NCBI GenBank assembly: GCA_022510725.1
Contig: JAFLSW010000001.1
Span: forward strand, 186,001 to 250,000
Source of the DNA: Lachnospiraceae bacterium
GTDB lineage: Bacteria; Bacillota; Clostridia; Lachnospirales; Lachnospiraceae
Reading direction: 5' to 3'
Length of the DNA: 64,000 bases
The notes below the pieces were generated by a model that was given only the letters and a program-made list of their open reading frames with translations, made no database searches and was not told the origin of the DNA. The translations under genes and the position numbers were made by a program. Of the stretch, positions 24,727-32,749 are shown piece by piece (the first letter of the stretch is position 1; every line of letters begins with the position of its first letter).

Positions 24727-26532
24727 ATGAAAAAAATGGAAAAAATAATTGTCTGCATATTGTTTTGTTTATCCATCCTTGCAAGTGTGACCAAGGTTTT
24801 GACCGGATTTGATATTGATGAGGCCTATGCCCTTGCCATCCCTTATCGGGTTTTGCAGGGGGATAGGCTTTTTGCCGATATGTGGGAAGTGCACCAGACC
24901 TCATTTCTGCTGCCCTATTTATTTATGAAGATCTTTTATGGTGTTGTATCTGAGGGAACAGGCGTAGTACTTTTTGTCAGGATCATTACCACTCTCATTC
25001 ATGGGATAGTCAGCTTTTTCGTCTATTTGGCTGTGGGGGCGCTTTTGAGGAAGGGAGAAACCGGAAAAGGCGGGACTTTTCCTGCAACTCTTTTGGGACT
25101 GGGATTTTATAATTTTTTGCCCAAATGGATGATCAGTCTGGATTTTTCCATGCAGCAGCTATGGTTTTTTGTCCTGTATCTTCTCTGCCTTCTGCTGGTT
25201 TTGGGAGCGGGGAAGAATGCTGAGAAAAAAGGCTTTCGGTGTTTTTGGGGTTTGTTCCTGGCGGGAATCTTCCTTTCGCTGGATGTGCTGGCATACCCGG
25301 GGATGGCAGTTTTATATCCTGTCAGCCTCTTATTGCTTGTATGGGGAAAAGGAGCAGGAAAGGACAAAGGCTTGAAAGCTGCCGGTCTGACGGCAGGGTG
25401 TGCGGCATCGGCAGGGATCTTCTTTCTTTGTATTTTCCGTTACATGTCACCGAAAGATCTGGCGGAAGCAGTGCCCAAAGTATTTATGGACGGTTCTCAC
25501 CAGTATGATCTGGCTGTAAAGCTTTCTTTGTATGTTTCTCAATGGCTGGAAGTCATAGTGCAGGCTGTGATATTGATGGCACCGGCCCTCCTGCTGATGT
25601 TGGTTCTCTGTCTGGTGTGGAAAAAGACGGTACAGGACAAAAGCAGTCAAAAAGAAAAAACTATGGACAGACTGCCGGCAGGCCTTTTGTTTTGCGTTCT
25701 ATTTGAATTGACTGTATCGGCGCTGATCGTTCTGGCAGGGATGTTTGTAACCTGGGGATCTTTCCGGCTTCAGGTGCGATATATTGTCCAGTTTGTTATG
25801 GCATGTTTCCTCTTTTCTTTGTGGAAAAAGGAAGAAGAGAACGAAAAAGTCCGTCTCTGTTTATGGGGACTGATCCTATCGGGGACAGCTTTTGCAGGCA
25901 TTCTGGCGGCGTCCAATGTGGGACCCTCATCCTCCGCGTCCTATCTGGTAGTGGGCAATCTGCTCTTTATGCTGTTTACGCTGCAGCTTGCCAAAAAGCG
26001 GGGCAGAATCATGCAGGTCCTGGGGACAGCAGGGGCAGTTTTGTTTGTAGTAAGTTTGATCATGTGCAAAGGCTTTTATATGCGGAACACGGAATATGTG
26101 CCGGGAGACATTACAGATCCGCTTCAAAGGATAGAAGAGGGGCCCCTTGCAGGAATCTATGTAAGGGAAGAAGACTATGTTAGGTATACAGCAGATTATG
26201 CCACCATACAGGCCAATACAACCGAAAAAGATCAAGTGTTATTTATGGGAACCGAAAGCCTGTGCAATCTGTATGCCAATGGGCGGCCGGTTATTCCGAC
26301 CACCATCAGCACCCCTGCTTTTAATGAACAGTGGGTAGAGTATTTTACTCTTTATCCGGATAAATGTCCGACCATTATCTTTCTTGCCAAAAATACGGTA
26401 GATGACAGAGATAAATTTTTTGCTAAGAATCCTTTTGGTATTTGGATTGCGGAGCATTATAATGTAGAATATATGGAAGAAACTTCCTCTTTGTGCATGA
26501 TCAAGCCCAGAGAGGAAAGCAGAGGAGAATAG
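24727..26532 (+). CDS. GT-C-type glycosyltransferase, polytopic membrane protein
   Basis: A 601-residue protein with about eleven to thirteen membrane helices. The first extracytoplasmic loop begins FDIDEAYALAIPYRVLQGDRLFADMWEVHQTSFLLPYLFMK. Its acidic DIDE followed by a WxxHQ pattern is typical of GT-C enzymes that use polyprenyl-phosphate sugars. The C-terminal 130 residues are extracytoplasmic and soluble (TTEKDQVLFMGTESLCNLYANGRPVIPTTIS). It probably adds sugars to a surface glycan. The start is ATG 24727 or ATG 24736, neither with a ribosome site. The stop is 2 bases before the hisC ATG, so it heads the operon-like run to 32122. Confidence 0.75.
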   Translation: MKKMEKIIVCILFCLSILASVTKVLTGFDIDEAYALAIPYRVLQGDRLFADMWEVHQTSFLLPYLFMKIFYGVVSEGTGVVLFVRIITTLIHGIVSFFVYLAVGALLRKGETGKGGTFPATLLGLGFYNFLPKWMISLDFSMQQLWFFVLYLLCLLLVLGAGKNAEKKGFRCFWGLFLAGIFLSLDVLAYPGMAVLYPVSLLLLVWGKGAGKDKGLKAAGLTAGCAASAGIFFLCIFRYMSPKDLAEAVPKVFMDGSHQYDLAVKLSLYVSQWLEVIVQAVILMAPALLLMLVLCLVWKKTVQDKSSQKEKTMDRLPAGLLFCVLFELTVSALIVLAGMFVTWGSFRLQVRYIVQFVMACFLFSLWKKEEENEKVRLCLWGLILSGTAFAGILAASNVGPSSSASYLVVGNLLFMLFTLQLAKKRGRIMQVLGTAGAVLFVVSLIMCKGFYMRNTEYVPGDITDPLQRIEEGPLAGIYVREEDYVRYTADYATIQANTTEKDQVLFMGTESLCNLYANGRPVIPTTISTPAFNEQWVEYFTLYPDKCPTIIFLAKNTVDDRDKFFAKNPFGIWIAEHYNVEYMEETSSLCMIKPREESRGE

Positions 26533-26534
26533 AC

Positions 26535-27593
26535 ATGAGCTGGGAAAAGAATGTGAGAAAGGTAGTGCCGTATACACCGGGGGAGCAGCCTAACAGGTCC
26601 AATATGATCAAGCTCAATACCAATGAGTGTCCCTATCCCCCTTCACCTAAGGTAAAAGAGGCATTAAAAGAACTGGACTATGAAAAATTCAGACTATATC
26701 CGGATCCTGCCGCAGCAATGCTTACCGATGCGCTGGCTGAATATTATGGCTTGAAAAATACGGAAGTCTTTGTGGGAGTAGGCTCTGATGATGTGCTTGC
26801 CATGGCCTTTATGACTTTTTTTAACGGAACAGATCCTATTCTATTTCCGGACATTACCTATTCCTTCTATGATGTGTGGGCGGAGCTTTTAAAAATCCCT
26901 TATAAGCAGGTGCCTTTGGATGATGATTTTTGCATCCGAATAGAGGATTATATGGGAAAGGAGCCTGTGGGAGGCATTATTTTCCCCAATCCCAATGCGC
27001 CTACGGGAGTTTTAATGGATTTAGAAAGCATTGAAGAGATCGTGAAGGCCAATCCGGAGATCATTGTGATGGTGGATGAGGCATATATTGATTTTGGCGG
27101 AGTCAGCGCCCTGCCTTTGATACAAAAATATGACAATGTGCTGATCATACAGACCTTTTCCAAGTCCCGGGCAATGGCCGGCATGCGGATCGGATATGCC
27201 ATGGGAAATGAGAAGCTGATCCGCTATATGAATGATGTGAAATTTTCTTTCAATTCCTATACCATGAATACACCGGCTCTGGTTTTGGGCACGGCGGCCT
27301 TGCAGGATGAGGCTTATTTTAAAGAAATTGTAGGTAAGATCGTGGCTACCAGGGAGAGGGTAAAAAAAGAGCTAAGGGAATTGGGCTTTGTATTTGGAGA
27401 TTCCAAAAGCAATTTTATCTTTGCTTCCCATCCTGACTATGAAGCGGAAACTCTGTTTCAGGCACTGCGGGAAAAGGATATCTATGTTCGCCACTTTAAA
27501 GGTGAACGAATAAAGGATTACCTTAGGATCACCATCGGAACGGACGAAGAAATGGATACTTTGATCGGGGTTTTGAAAAACTATATCAAATAA
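26535..27593 (+). CDS. hisC: Histidinol-phosphate aminotransferase
   Basis: A 352-residue class II PLP aminotransferase of the HisC type. The motifs are IKLNTNECPYPPSPKV near the N-terminus, FPNPNAPTG, the DEAYIDFGG PLP-pyridine Asp, and the Schiff-base Lys in TFSKSRAMAGMRIGYAMG, with a C-terminal RITIGTDEEMDTLI. It converts imidazole-acetol phosphate and glutamate to histidinol phosphate in histidine synthesis. No other his gene is nearby, so a related amino acid substrate is possible. I chose ATG 26535, with AGAGGAG upstream; an in-frame ATG at 26493 lies inside the previous gene. Confidence 0.9.
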   Translation: MSWEKNVRKVVPYTPGEQPNRSNMIKLNTNECPYPPSPKVKEALKELDYEKFRLYPDPAAAMLTDALAEYYGLKNTEVFVGVGSDDVLAMAFMTFFNGTDPILFPDITYSFYDVWAELLKIPYKQVPLDDDFCIRIEDYMGKEPVGGIIFPNPNAPTGVLMDLESIEEIVKANPEIIVMVDEAYIDFGGVSALPLIQKYDNVLIIQTFSKSRAMAGMRIGYAMGNEKLIRYMNDVKFSFNSYTMNTPALVLGTAALQDEAYFKEIVGKIVATRERVKKELRELGFVFGDSKSNFIFASHPDYEAETLFQALREKDIYVRHFKGERIKDYLRITIGTDEEMDTLIGVLKNYIK

Positions 27594-27611
27594 GAAAAGG
27601 TGGAAAAGAAA

Positions 27612-28469
27612 GTGAAAGAATTGATCAAAAATATTTTAAAGGGCGCAGTGATCGGCGTAGCCAATATTATTCCCGGTGTCAGCGGCGGCACCATGGCTGT
27701 CTCCATGGGGGTATATGATAAGCTGATCCATTGTGTTACCCATATTATCAAGGAATTTAAGCAAAGCATGAAGTTTCTGATCCCTATCGGGATCGGTATG
27801 TTGCTTTCCCTGGCGGGATTAAGCTTTGTCATAGAAGCGGCATTTGAGCACTTTCCGGCTCAGACCAATCTGTTGTTCATCGGATTGATCTTAGGCGGAC
27901 TGCCTGCCATCATGAAACGGGTTAAAGGGCAGACCATTCGGACCAGGCATATTGTAGCGGCCCTTGTCTTTTTTGCCCTTGTGGTAGGCCTTGCAGCTCT
28001 GGGAGAAGGGGAAGGAGCAAGTGCGGATCTTTCCTTTACCCTGGTCCATGTGGTGATCCTGTTCTTTGTAGGTGTTATCGCCTCCGCTACTATGGTCATT
28101 CCCGGTGTCAGCGGTTCCATGGTATTGATGTTAATGGGATATTATCAGCCCCTCATTGAAGCGATTAATGATTTTATCAAGGCCGGACTACATTTGGAGG
28201 TGGACGGCATCCTGAGGGGATTTCAGGTACTGATCCCTATGGGTCTGGGTGTAGTGGCAGGTGTGGTGATCATTGCAAAGATCATCGAGATGATCTTTGA
28301 AAAATGCCCCCTTATGGCATATTGGGCTATTATCGGATTGATCGTGGCATCTCCCTTTGCCATCATACTGATGAGTGAATTTGGAAAAATAACGGTTGTT
28401 ACAATACTAACCAGCATCATTACCTTTGCAATGGGATTTGCAGCTGCAAAGCTTTTGGGAGAGGAATAG
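27612..28469 (+). CDS. DUF368 membrane protein
   Basis: A 285-residue polytopic membrane protein of the DUF368 family. Two internally repeated signatures are seen: GVANIIPGVSGGTMAVSMGVYDKLI near residue 16 and ASATMVIPGVSGSMVLMLMGYY near the middle, each on a re-entrant-like segment. Recent work on related DUF368 proteins points to undecaprenyl-phosphate translocation, which would fit cell-envelope recycling. I chose GTG 27612, since AAAAGGTGG lies at a good distance; GTG 27600 is an alternative. It is in the run after hisC. Confidence 0.88.
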   Translation: MKELIKNILKGAVIGVANIIPGVSGGTMAVSMGVYDKLIHCVTHIIKEFKQSMKFLIPIGIGMLLSLAGLSFVIEAAFEHFPAQTNLLFIGLILGGLPAIMKRVKGQTIRTRHIVAALVFFALVVGLAALGEGEGASADLSFTLVHVVILFFVGVIASATMVIPGVSGSMVLMLMGYYQPLIEAINDFIKAGLHLEVDGILRGFQVLIPMGLGVVAGVVIIAKIIEMIFEKCPLMAYWAIIGLIVASPFAIILMSEFGKITVVTILTSIITFAMGFAAAKLLGEE

Positions 28470-28478
28470 TGACAAAAG

Positions 28479-29264
28479 ATGGATTGTTACAAAGACTTCG
28501 CATCCATGTATGATCTGTTCATGGATGAAACACCTTATGAAGCCTGGGGAGAATGGATCGTAAGCAGGTTAAAGGAACATAAAATAGACAGCGGTCTGGT
28601 GTTGGATCTGGGCTGCGGCACGGGCACCATAACAGAATATCTGGCGGCAGCAGGCTATGATATGATCGGGCTGGATGCTTCCGAGGAAATGCTGAATGTG
28701 GCTTTATCCAAGAAAGAGGAGTCCGGTGCCGATATCCTGTATCTGTGTCAGGATATGCGGGAAATGGAATTATACGGTACGGTGGCAGCAGTGGTCTCCG
28801 TCTGCGATTCCATCAATTATGTGACAGAGCCGGAAGAACTGAAAGAAGTATTCAAGCTGGTCAACAACTATCTGGATCCGGAGGGTTTGTTTCTTTTTGA
28901 CTTTAATACAGACCATAAATACAGGGAATGCATCGGAGACCGGACCATTGCGGAAAATAGGGAAGAAGGCAGCTTTATCTGGGAGAATAGCTATGATGAA
29001 GAAAGCAGGATCAACGAATATGCCCTGACGGTCTTTAAGGCAACAGAGAACGGTCTGTATGAAAAAATGGAAGAACTGCATTATCAAAGAGGTTATACCC
29101 TTTCGGAAATAAAGGAACTGTTAAAAGAAGCAGGGCTGGTATTTCTAAAAGCTTATGATGGGGAGACCCACAAAGAGGCAGGGGAAACGAGCGAACGGAT
29201 CTATGTGCTTGCCAGAGAATGGGGTAAGTCAGAAAATGGGGCAAGCCGTTCAAATAAAGTGTAA
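28479..29264 (+). CDS. Class I SAM-dependent methyltransferase
   Basis: A 261-residue cytosolic methyltransferase with motif I VLDLGCGTGTITEYLA (about 42-57), motif II around MIGLDASEEML and motif IV around YGTVAAVVSVCDSINYV. The C-terminal part has FNTDHKYRECIGDRT. The overall pattern matches the CcbJ/YodH-like small molecule methyltransferase group common in Firmicutes. The substrate is not evident. It starts 9 bp after the DUF368 stop and is followed 16 bp later by hslO. Confidence 0.88.
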   Translation: MDCYKDFASMYDLFMDETPYEAWGEWIVSRLKEHKIDSGLVLDLGCGTGTITEYLAAAGYDMIGLDASEEMLNVALSKKEESGADILYLCQDMREMELYGTVAAVVSVCDSINYVTEPEELKEVFKLVNNYLDPEGLFLFDFNTDHKYRECIGDRTIAENREEGSFIWENSYDEESRINEYALTVFKATENGLYEKMEELHYQRGYTLSEIKELLKEAGLVFLKAYDGETHKEAGETSERIYVLAREWGKSENGASRSNKV

Positions 29265-29280
29265 AGAAGAGTGAAGAAAT

Positions 29281-30177
29281 ATGAATGAACAGGATTATAT
29301 CATAAGAGCAACAGCCGGGCAGGCGCAGATCCGCGCCTTTGCGGCAACTACGAAAAACATGGTGCAGCACGCCAAAGATGCCCACGGGACAAGCCCGGTG
29401 GCAACGGCAGCCCTGGGCCGCCTTTTAACGGCGGGCGCCATGATGGGCACCATGTTAAAGGGTGAAAAAGACCTTTTGACCTTGCAGATCAAAGGAGACG
29501 GTCCCATTCATGGGATTACGGTAACAGCGGATTCTGCGGGAAATGTAAAAGGCTATGCGGACCAGCCTCTTGTGATGCTGCCTCCAAGCCCCCTGGGAAA
29601 GCTGGATGTGGGCGGCGCAGTGGGAAAAGGCATGTTGACAGTCATCAGGGACCTGGGATTAAAAGAACCCTATGTGGGACAGACTGTATTGCAGACAGGA
29701 GAGATCGCAGAGGACCTGACCTATTATTTTGCGTCCTCTGAGCAGATTCCCTCTACAGTAGGACTGGGTGTACTCATGGAGAAAGATAATACGGTAAAAC
29801 AGGCCGGCGGATTTATTATCCAGCTGATGCCCTTTGCAGAGGAAGAGACCATAGTCCGATTGGAAAATAACTTAAAAGAGATCGCTTCCGTTACCACTAT
29901 GCTGGATCGGGGAAACAGCCCTGAGGATATGCTGGAACTTTTGTTAAAGGGTATGGATATGGAGATCACGGATAAGGTGACCACAGGATTTCACTGTAAT
30001 TGTGATAAGAAAAGAGTGGAAAAGGCCATTATCAGCATCGGAGAACGGGATATCAAAGAAATGATAGAGGATGGAGAAGAGATCGAAGTCAAATGTCATT
30101 TCTGCAATACGGCCTATGTGTTTAGCGTTGAGGAATTGAAGACTTTGTTGAAACAGGCAGCCCATCGGGGCAAATAG
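29281..30177 (+). CDS. hslO: Hsp33 redox-regulated chaperone
   Basis: A 298-residue Hsp33. The N-terminal substrate-binding domain starts YIIRATAGQAQIRAFAATT and contains SPVATAALGRLLTAGAMMG. The C-terminal redox switch has the four zinc cysteines as HCNCDKKR and KCHFCNTAY. On oxidative unfolding these Cys pairs oxidise, zinc is lost and the protein becomes a holdase. Length and motifs are standard. It lies in the operon-like run with nadE downstream by 22 bp. Confidence 0.96.
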   Translation: MNEQDYIIRATAGQAQIRAFAATTKNMVQHAKDAHGTSPVATAALGRLLTAGAMMGTMLKGEKDLLTLQIKGDGPIHGITVTADSAGNVKGYADQPLVMLPPSPLGKLDVGGAVGKGMLTVIRDLGLKEPYVGQTVLQTGEIAEDLTYYFASSEQIPSTVGLGVLMEKDNTVKQAGGFIIQLMPFAEEETIVRLENNLKEIASVTTMLDRGNSPEDMLELLLKGMDMEITDKVTTGFHCNCDKKRVEKAIISIGERDIKEMIEDGEEIEVKCHFCNTAYVFSVEELKTLLKQAAHRGK

Positions 30178-30199
30178 GTAATATAAGGAGGAAAGCGGC

Positions 30200-32122
30200 A
30201 TGCAGGACGGATTTATCAAGGTGGCGGCTATGACACCTAAGATCAGGGTGGCGGACCCGATTTATAATGCAGAACGGATCTGCGAATGCATCGATGAAGG
30301 AGAGGCCAACAAGGCAAAGATCATGGTGTTTCCGGAGCTTTGCATTACAGGCTATACCTGTCATGACCTCTTTTTGCAGGACAAGCTGCTGGAAGATGCA
30401 AAACGAGCCTTATATATTATAACACAGCATACGGATGGGGTAGATGCCCTGATCTTTGTGGGGCTTCCTCTTGAGCGTGAAAACCGGCTTTATAATGTGG
30501 CAGCGGTCATTAATTGCGGCGAGATCATGGGCTTTGTACCCAAAACCTTTATTCCCGGCTATGGAGAATACTATGAGCCCAGACATTTTGCCTCCGGCAA
30601 CAAGGTTCCCGTGACCATGGAGTTAGATGGCTGTGAAATTCCCTTCGGAACCAATCTGCTGTTTACTTCCGATTCCATAGAGGGTTTGAGCGTTGCCTGT
30701 GAGATCTGTGAGGATCTGTGGGTGGCAGATCCGCCTTCTACTTCTCATGCCCTTGCAGGGGCCAATGTGATCGTAAACCTTTCCGCTTCTAATGAGGTGG
30801 TGGGAAAGGATGAATACAGAAGCATGCTGGTAAAATCTACCAGTGCCCGTCTGGTCAGCGGCTATATCTATGCCAATGCGGCGGAAGGGGAAAGTACTCA
30901 GGATGTGGTCTTTGGCGGACACAACATTATAGCAGAAAACGGCGCCATCTTAGAGGAGATAAAAGATTTTACCTGTGAAAACATCTATGCCGATCTGGAT
31001 ATTTACAGGCTTCGCTATGAAAGAAGGCGGATGAACAGCTTTGCCTCTGACAGATACGAGGCATATCTGACTGTTCCCGTTGCCCTTGTAAGAGAAGAGA
31101 CACAGCTTATCAGGACATTTGACAAACATCCTTTTGTTCCTGCAGATCCCACAAAGCGGAATAAACGGTGTGAAGAGATCCTTTCCATACAGTCCTACGG
31201 TTTGAAAAAACGCCTTGCCCATACTGGTTTAAAAACAGGTGTTATTGGAGTTTCGGGAGGACTGGATTCTACCTTGGCTCTTCTTGTGACGGTTAAGGCT
31301 TTTGACCTTTTGGGGCTTGACAGGAAGGGAATCAAAACAGTTACCATGCCCTGCTTTGGCACTACGGACAGGACCTATGAGAATGCAAAGCGTCTTGCAA
31401 AGCTTTTGGGCACGGAACTCATGGAAGTGGATATTAAAGAAGCGGTAAGGATCCATTTCAGGGATATCGGCCAGGATGAGGACAGCCACGATGTGACCTA
31501 TGAAAACGGACAGGCAAGAGAGCGGACCCAGGTGCTTATGGATATTGCTAACAGACTGGGCGGTCTTGTGATCGGAACGGGAGATATGTCAGAGCTGGCT
31601 TTGGGCTGGGCTACCTACAACGGAGACCATATGTCTATGTATGGAGTCAATGCAGGGGTTCCCAAGACTTTGGTACGGCATCTGGTCAGATTCTATGCGG
31701 ATACCTGTGATGAAGAAGATTTAAAGGATGTGCTTCTTGATGTGCTGGATACGCCGGTCAGTCCGGAGCTGCTGCCACCCGAAAAAGGAGAGATCTCCCA
31801 GAAAACAGAGGATCTGGTGGGCCCCTATGAGCTCCATGATTTCTTTTTATACTATGTATTGCGTCTTGGTTTTTCTCCGAAAAAGGTATTTCGCCTTGCC
31901 CGGACCGCTTTTTCGGAAGAATATGATACTGAAACCATATATCGCTGGCTGGAGACCTTTTACAGACGGTTTTTCTCCCAGCAGTTTAAACGCTCCTGTC
32001 TGCCAGACGGCCCTAAGGTGGGAAGCGTGGCAGTATCACCCAGAGGGGATCTGCGGATGCCTTCTGATGCCTGCAGCGACATCTGGCTTGAGGAACTGAA
32101 GGAGCTACATGCCGTTTTGTGA
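30200..32122 (+). CDS. nadE: Glutamine-dependent NAD+ synthetase
   Basis: A 640-residue two-domain enzyme. The N-terminal nitrilase-like glutaminase carries the Glu-Lys-Cys triad: Glu in FPELCITGY, Lys in PKTFIPGYGEYYEPR and Cys in VACEICEDLW. The C-terminal synthetase has the ATP pyrophosphatase loop GVSGGLDSTLALL and the later GTGDMSELALGWATYNGDHMSMYGVN. It makes NAD+ from nicotinate adenine dinucleotide, using ammonia channelled from glutamine. Its 3' end overlaps the convergent gene by 18 bases. The ribosome site is AAGGAGG. Confidence 0.96.
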   Translation: MQDGFIKVAAMTPKIRVADPIYNAERICECIDEGEANKAKIMVFPELCITGYTCHDLFLQDKLLEDAKRALYIITQHTDGVDALIFVGLPLERENRLYNVAAVINCGEIMGFVPKTFIPGYGEYYEPRHFASGNKVPVTMELDGCEIPFGTNLLFTSDSIEGLSVACEICEDLWVADPPSTSHALAGANVIVNLSASNEVVGKDEYRSMLVKSTSARLVSGYIYANAAEGESTQDVVFGGHNIIAENGAILEEIKDFTCENIYADLDIYRLRYERRRMNSFASDRYEAYLTVPVALVREETQLIRTFDKHPFVPADPTKRNKRCEEILSIQSYGLKKRLAHTGLKTGVIGVSGGLDSTLALLVTVKAFDLLGLDRKGIKTVTMPCFGTTDRTYENAKRLAKLLGTELMEVDIKEAVRIHFRDIGQDEDSHDVTYENGQARERTQVLMDIANRLGGLVIGTGDMSELALGWATYNGDHMSMYGVNAGVPKTLVRHLVRFYADTCDEEDLKDVLLDVLDTPVSPELLPPEKGEISQKTEDLVGPYELHDFFLYYVLRLGFSPKKVFRLARTAFSEEYDTETIYRWLETFYRRFFSQQFKRSCLPDGPKVGSVAVSPRGDLRMPSDACSDIWLEELKELHAVL

Positions 32123-32566
32123 AACTCTGGCGGCGGATGCCTTATCTAACGAGGCGCGGATGGCTGAGATCAGCGCCATAGAGGTATAGCGGGTATCCTG
32201 ATCATAAGAGATGTTGTCTAAGGATACACCGTTATAGATCTGCTCTACGATTACATCAAAGGCAGGCTCCACCAAAGGAAACATGGTAGTAATGGTTTCG
32301 TTGATATTTACCAGGCGAATGGCGTTGATATGATCTTCGTCCACCACGACCTCCACATCAATGACCTGATTATTTAAGGTCAGGGAAGTGGTATAGACAC
32401 CGGGGATATACTCTGCCTGTGACATGGTTTCCAGGGCGGGATCAGAATCCTTGCTGCCAAACATATAGACTAGCAGGATGATAAAAAGGATTGCTAAAGC
32501 CGCAAAAATTGCTGTGTATATCAATTCTTTCATGTGAAGGACAACGATCTTGGTCTTATTCTGCAT
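32105..32566 (-). CDS. Membrane-anchored FMN-binding-like protein
   Basis: A 153-residue protein with one N-terminal membrane helix (about 14-35) and an extracytoplasmic domain. YIPGVYTTSLTLNNQVIDVEVVVDEDHINAIRLVNINET followed by a C-terminal TRYTSMALISAIRASLDKA follows the strand-helix plan of the FMN_bind family. The usual SGAT-xTS flavinylation motif is only partly kept (DTRYTSMA), so covalent flavin attachment is doubtful. The gene is convergent with nadE and overlaps its last 18 bases. The role is unknown. Confidence 0.65.
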   Translation of the reverse strand: MQNKTKIVVLHMKELIYTAIFAALAILFIILLVYMFGSKDSDPALETMSQAEYIPGVYTTSLTLNNQVIDVEVVVDEDHINAIRLVNINETITTMFPLVEPAFDVIVEQIYNGVSLDNISYDQDTRYTSMALISAIRASLDKASAARVSQNGM

Positions 32567-32638
32567 AGCTGGCTCCTTGGGTAATTCATTTATATAAGTT
32601 ATGAGACAGAATGAGAATTATGACAGGAAGTTTTGGAA

Positions 32639-32668
32639 TTGACAAATGTACCTGCCAGTTGATATGAT
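32639..32668 (+). promoter_or_regulatory. glnA promoter
   Basis: A perfect TTGACA (32639-32644), an 18-base spacer and TATGAT (32663-32668). The predicted start is near 32675, at the first base of the leader hairpin described in the next entry. Confidence 0.75.
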
Positions 32669-32673
32669 TAAGT

Positions 32674-32714
32674 AAGAACGAGGGCGTTCTTCTAGAGGAG
32701 AAGAATGCCCTTTA
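32674..32714 (+). promoter_or_regulatory. glnA leader with two mutually exclusive hairpins
   Basis: Hairpin A: AAGAACG (32674-32680) with CGTTCTT (32685-32691), loop AGGG. Hairpin B: AGGGCGTTCTTCT (32681-32693) with AGAAGAATGCCCT (32699-32711), loop AGAGG, one wobble, followed by TTTAT. Both need 32685-32691, so only one can form. B looks like a weak terminator and also hides an AGAGGAG ribosome site and the ATG at 32705; A would free both. This is the geometry of an attenuator. The ANTAR protein encoded just after glnA is the natural candidate to choose between the folds. Confidence 0.65.
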
Positions 32715-32749
32715 TCCATGTATATGTGAAAAAGGAAGGGAGTTTTCGT

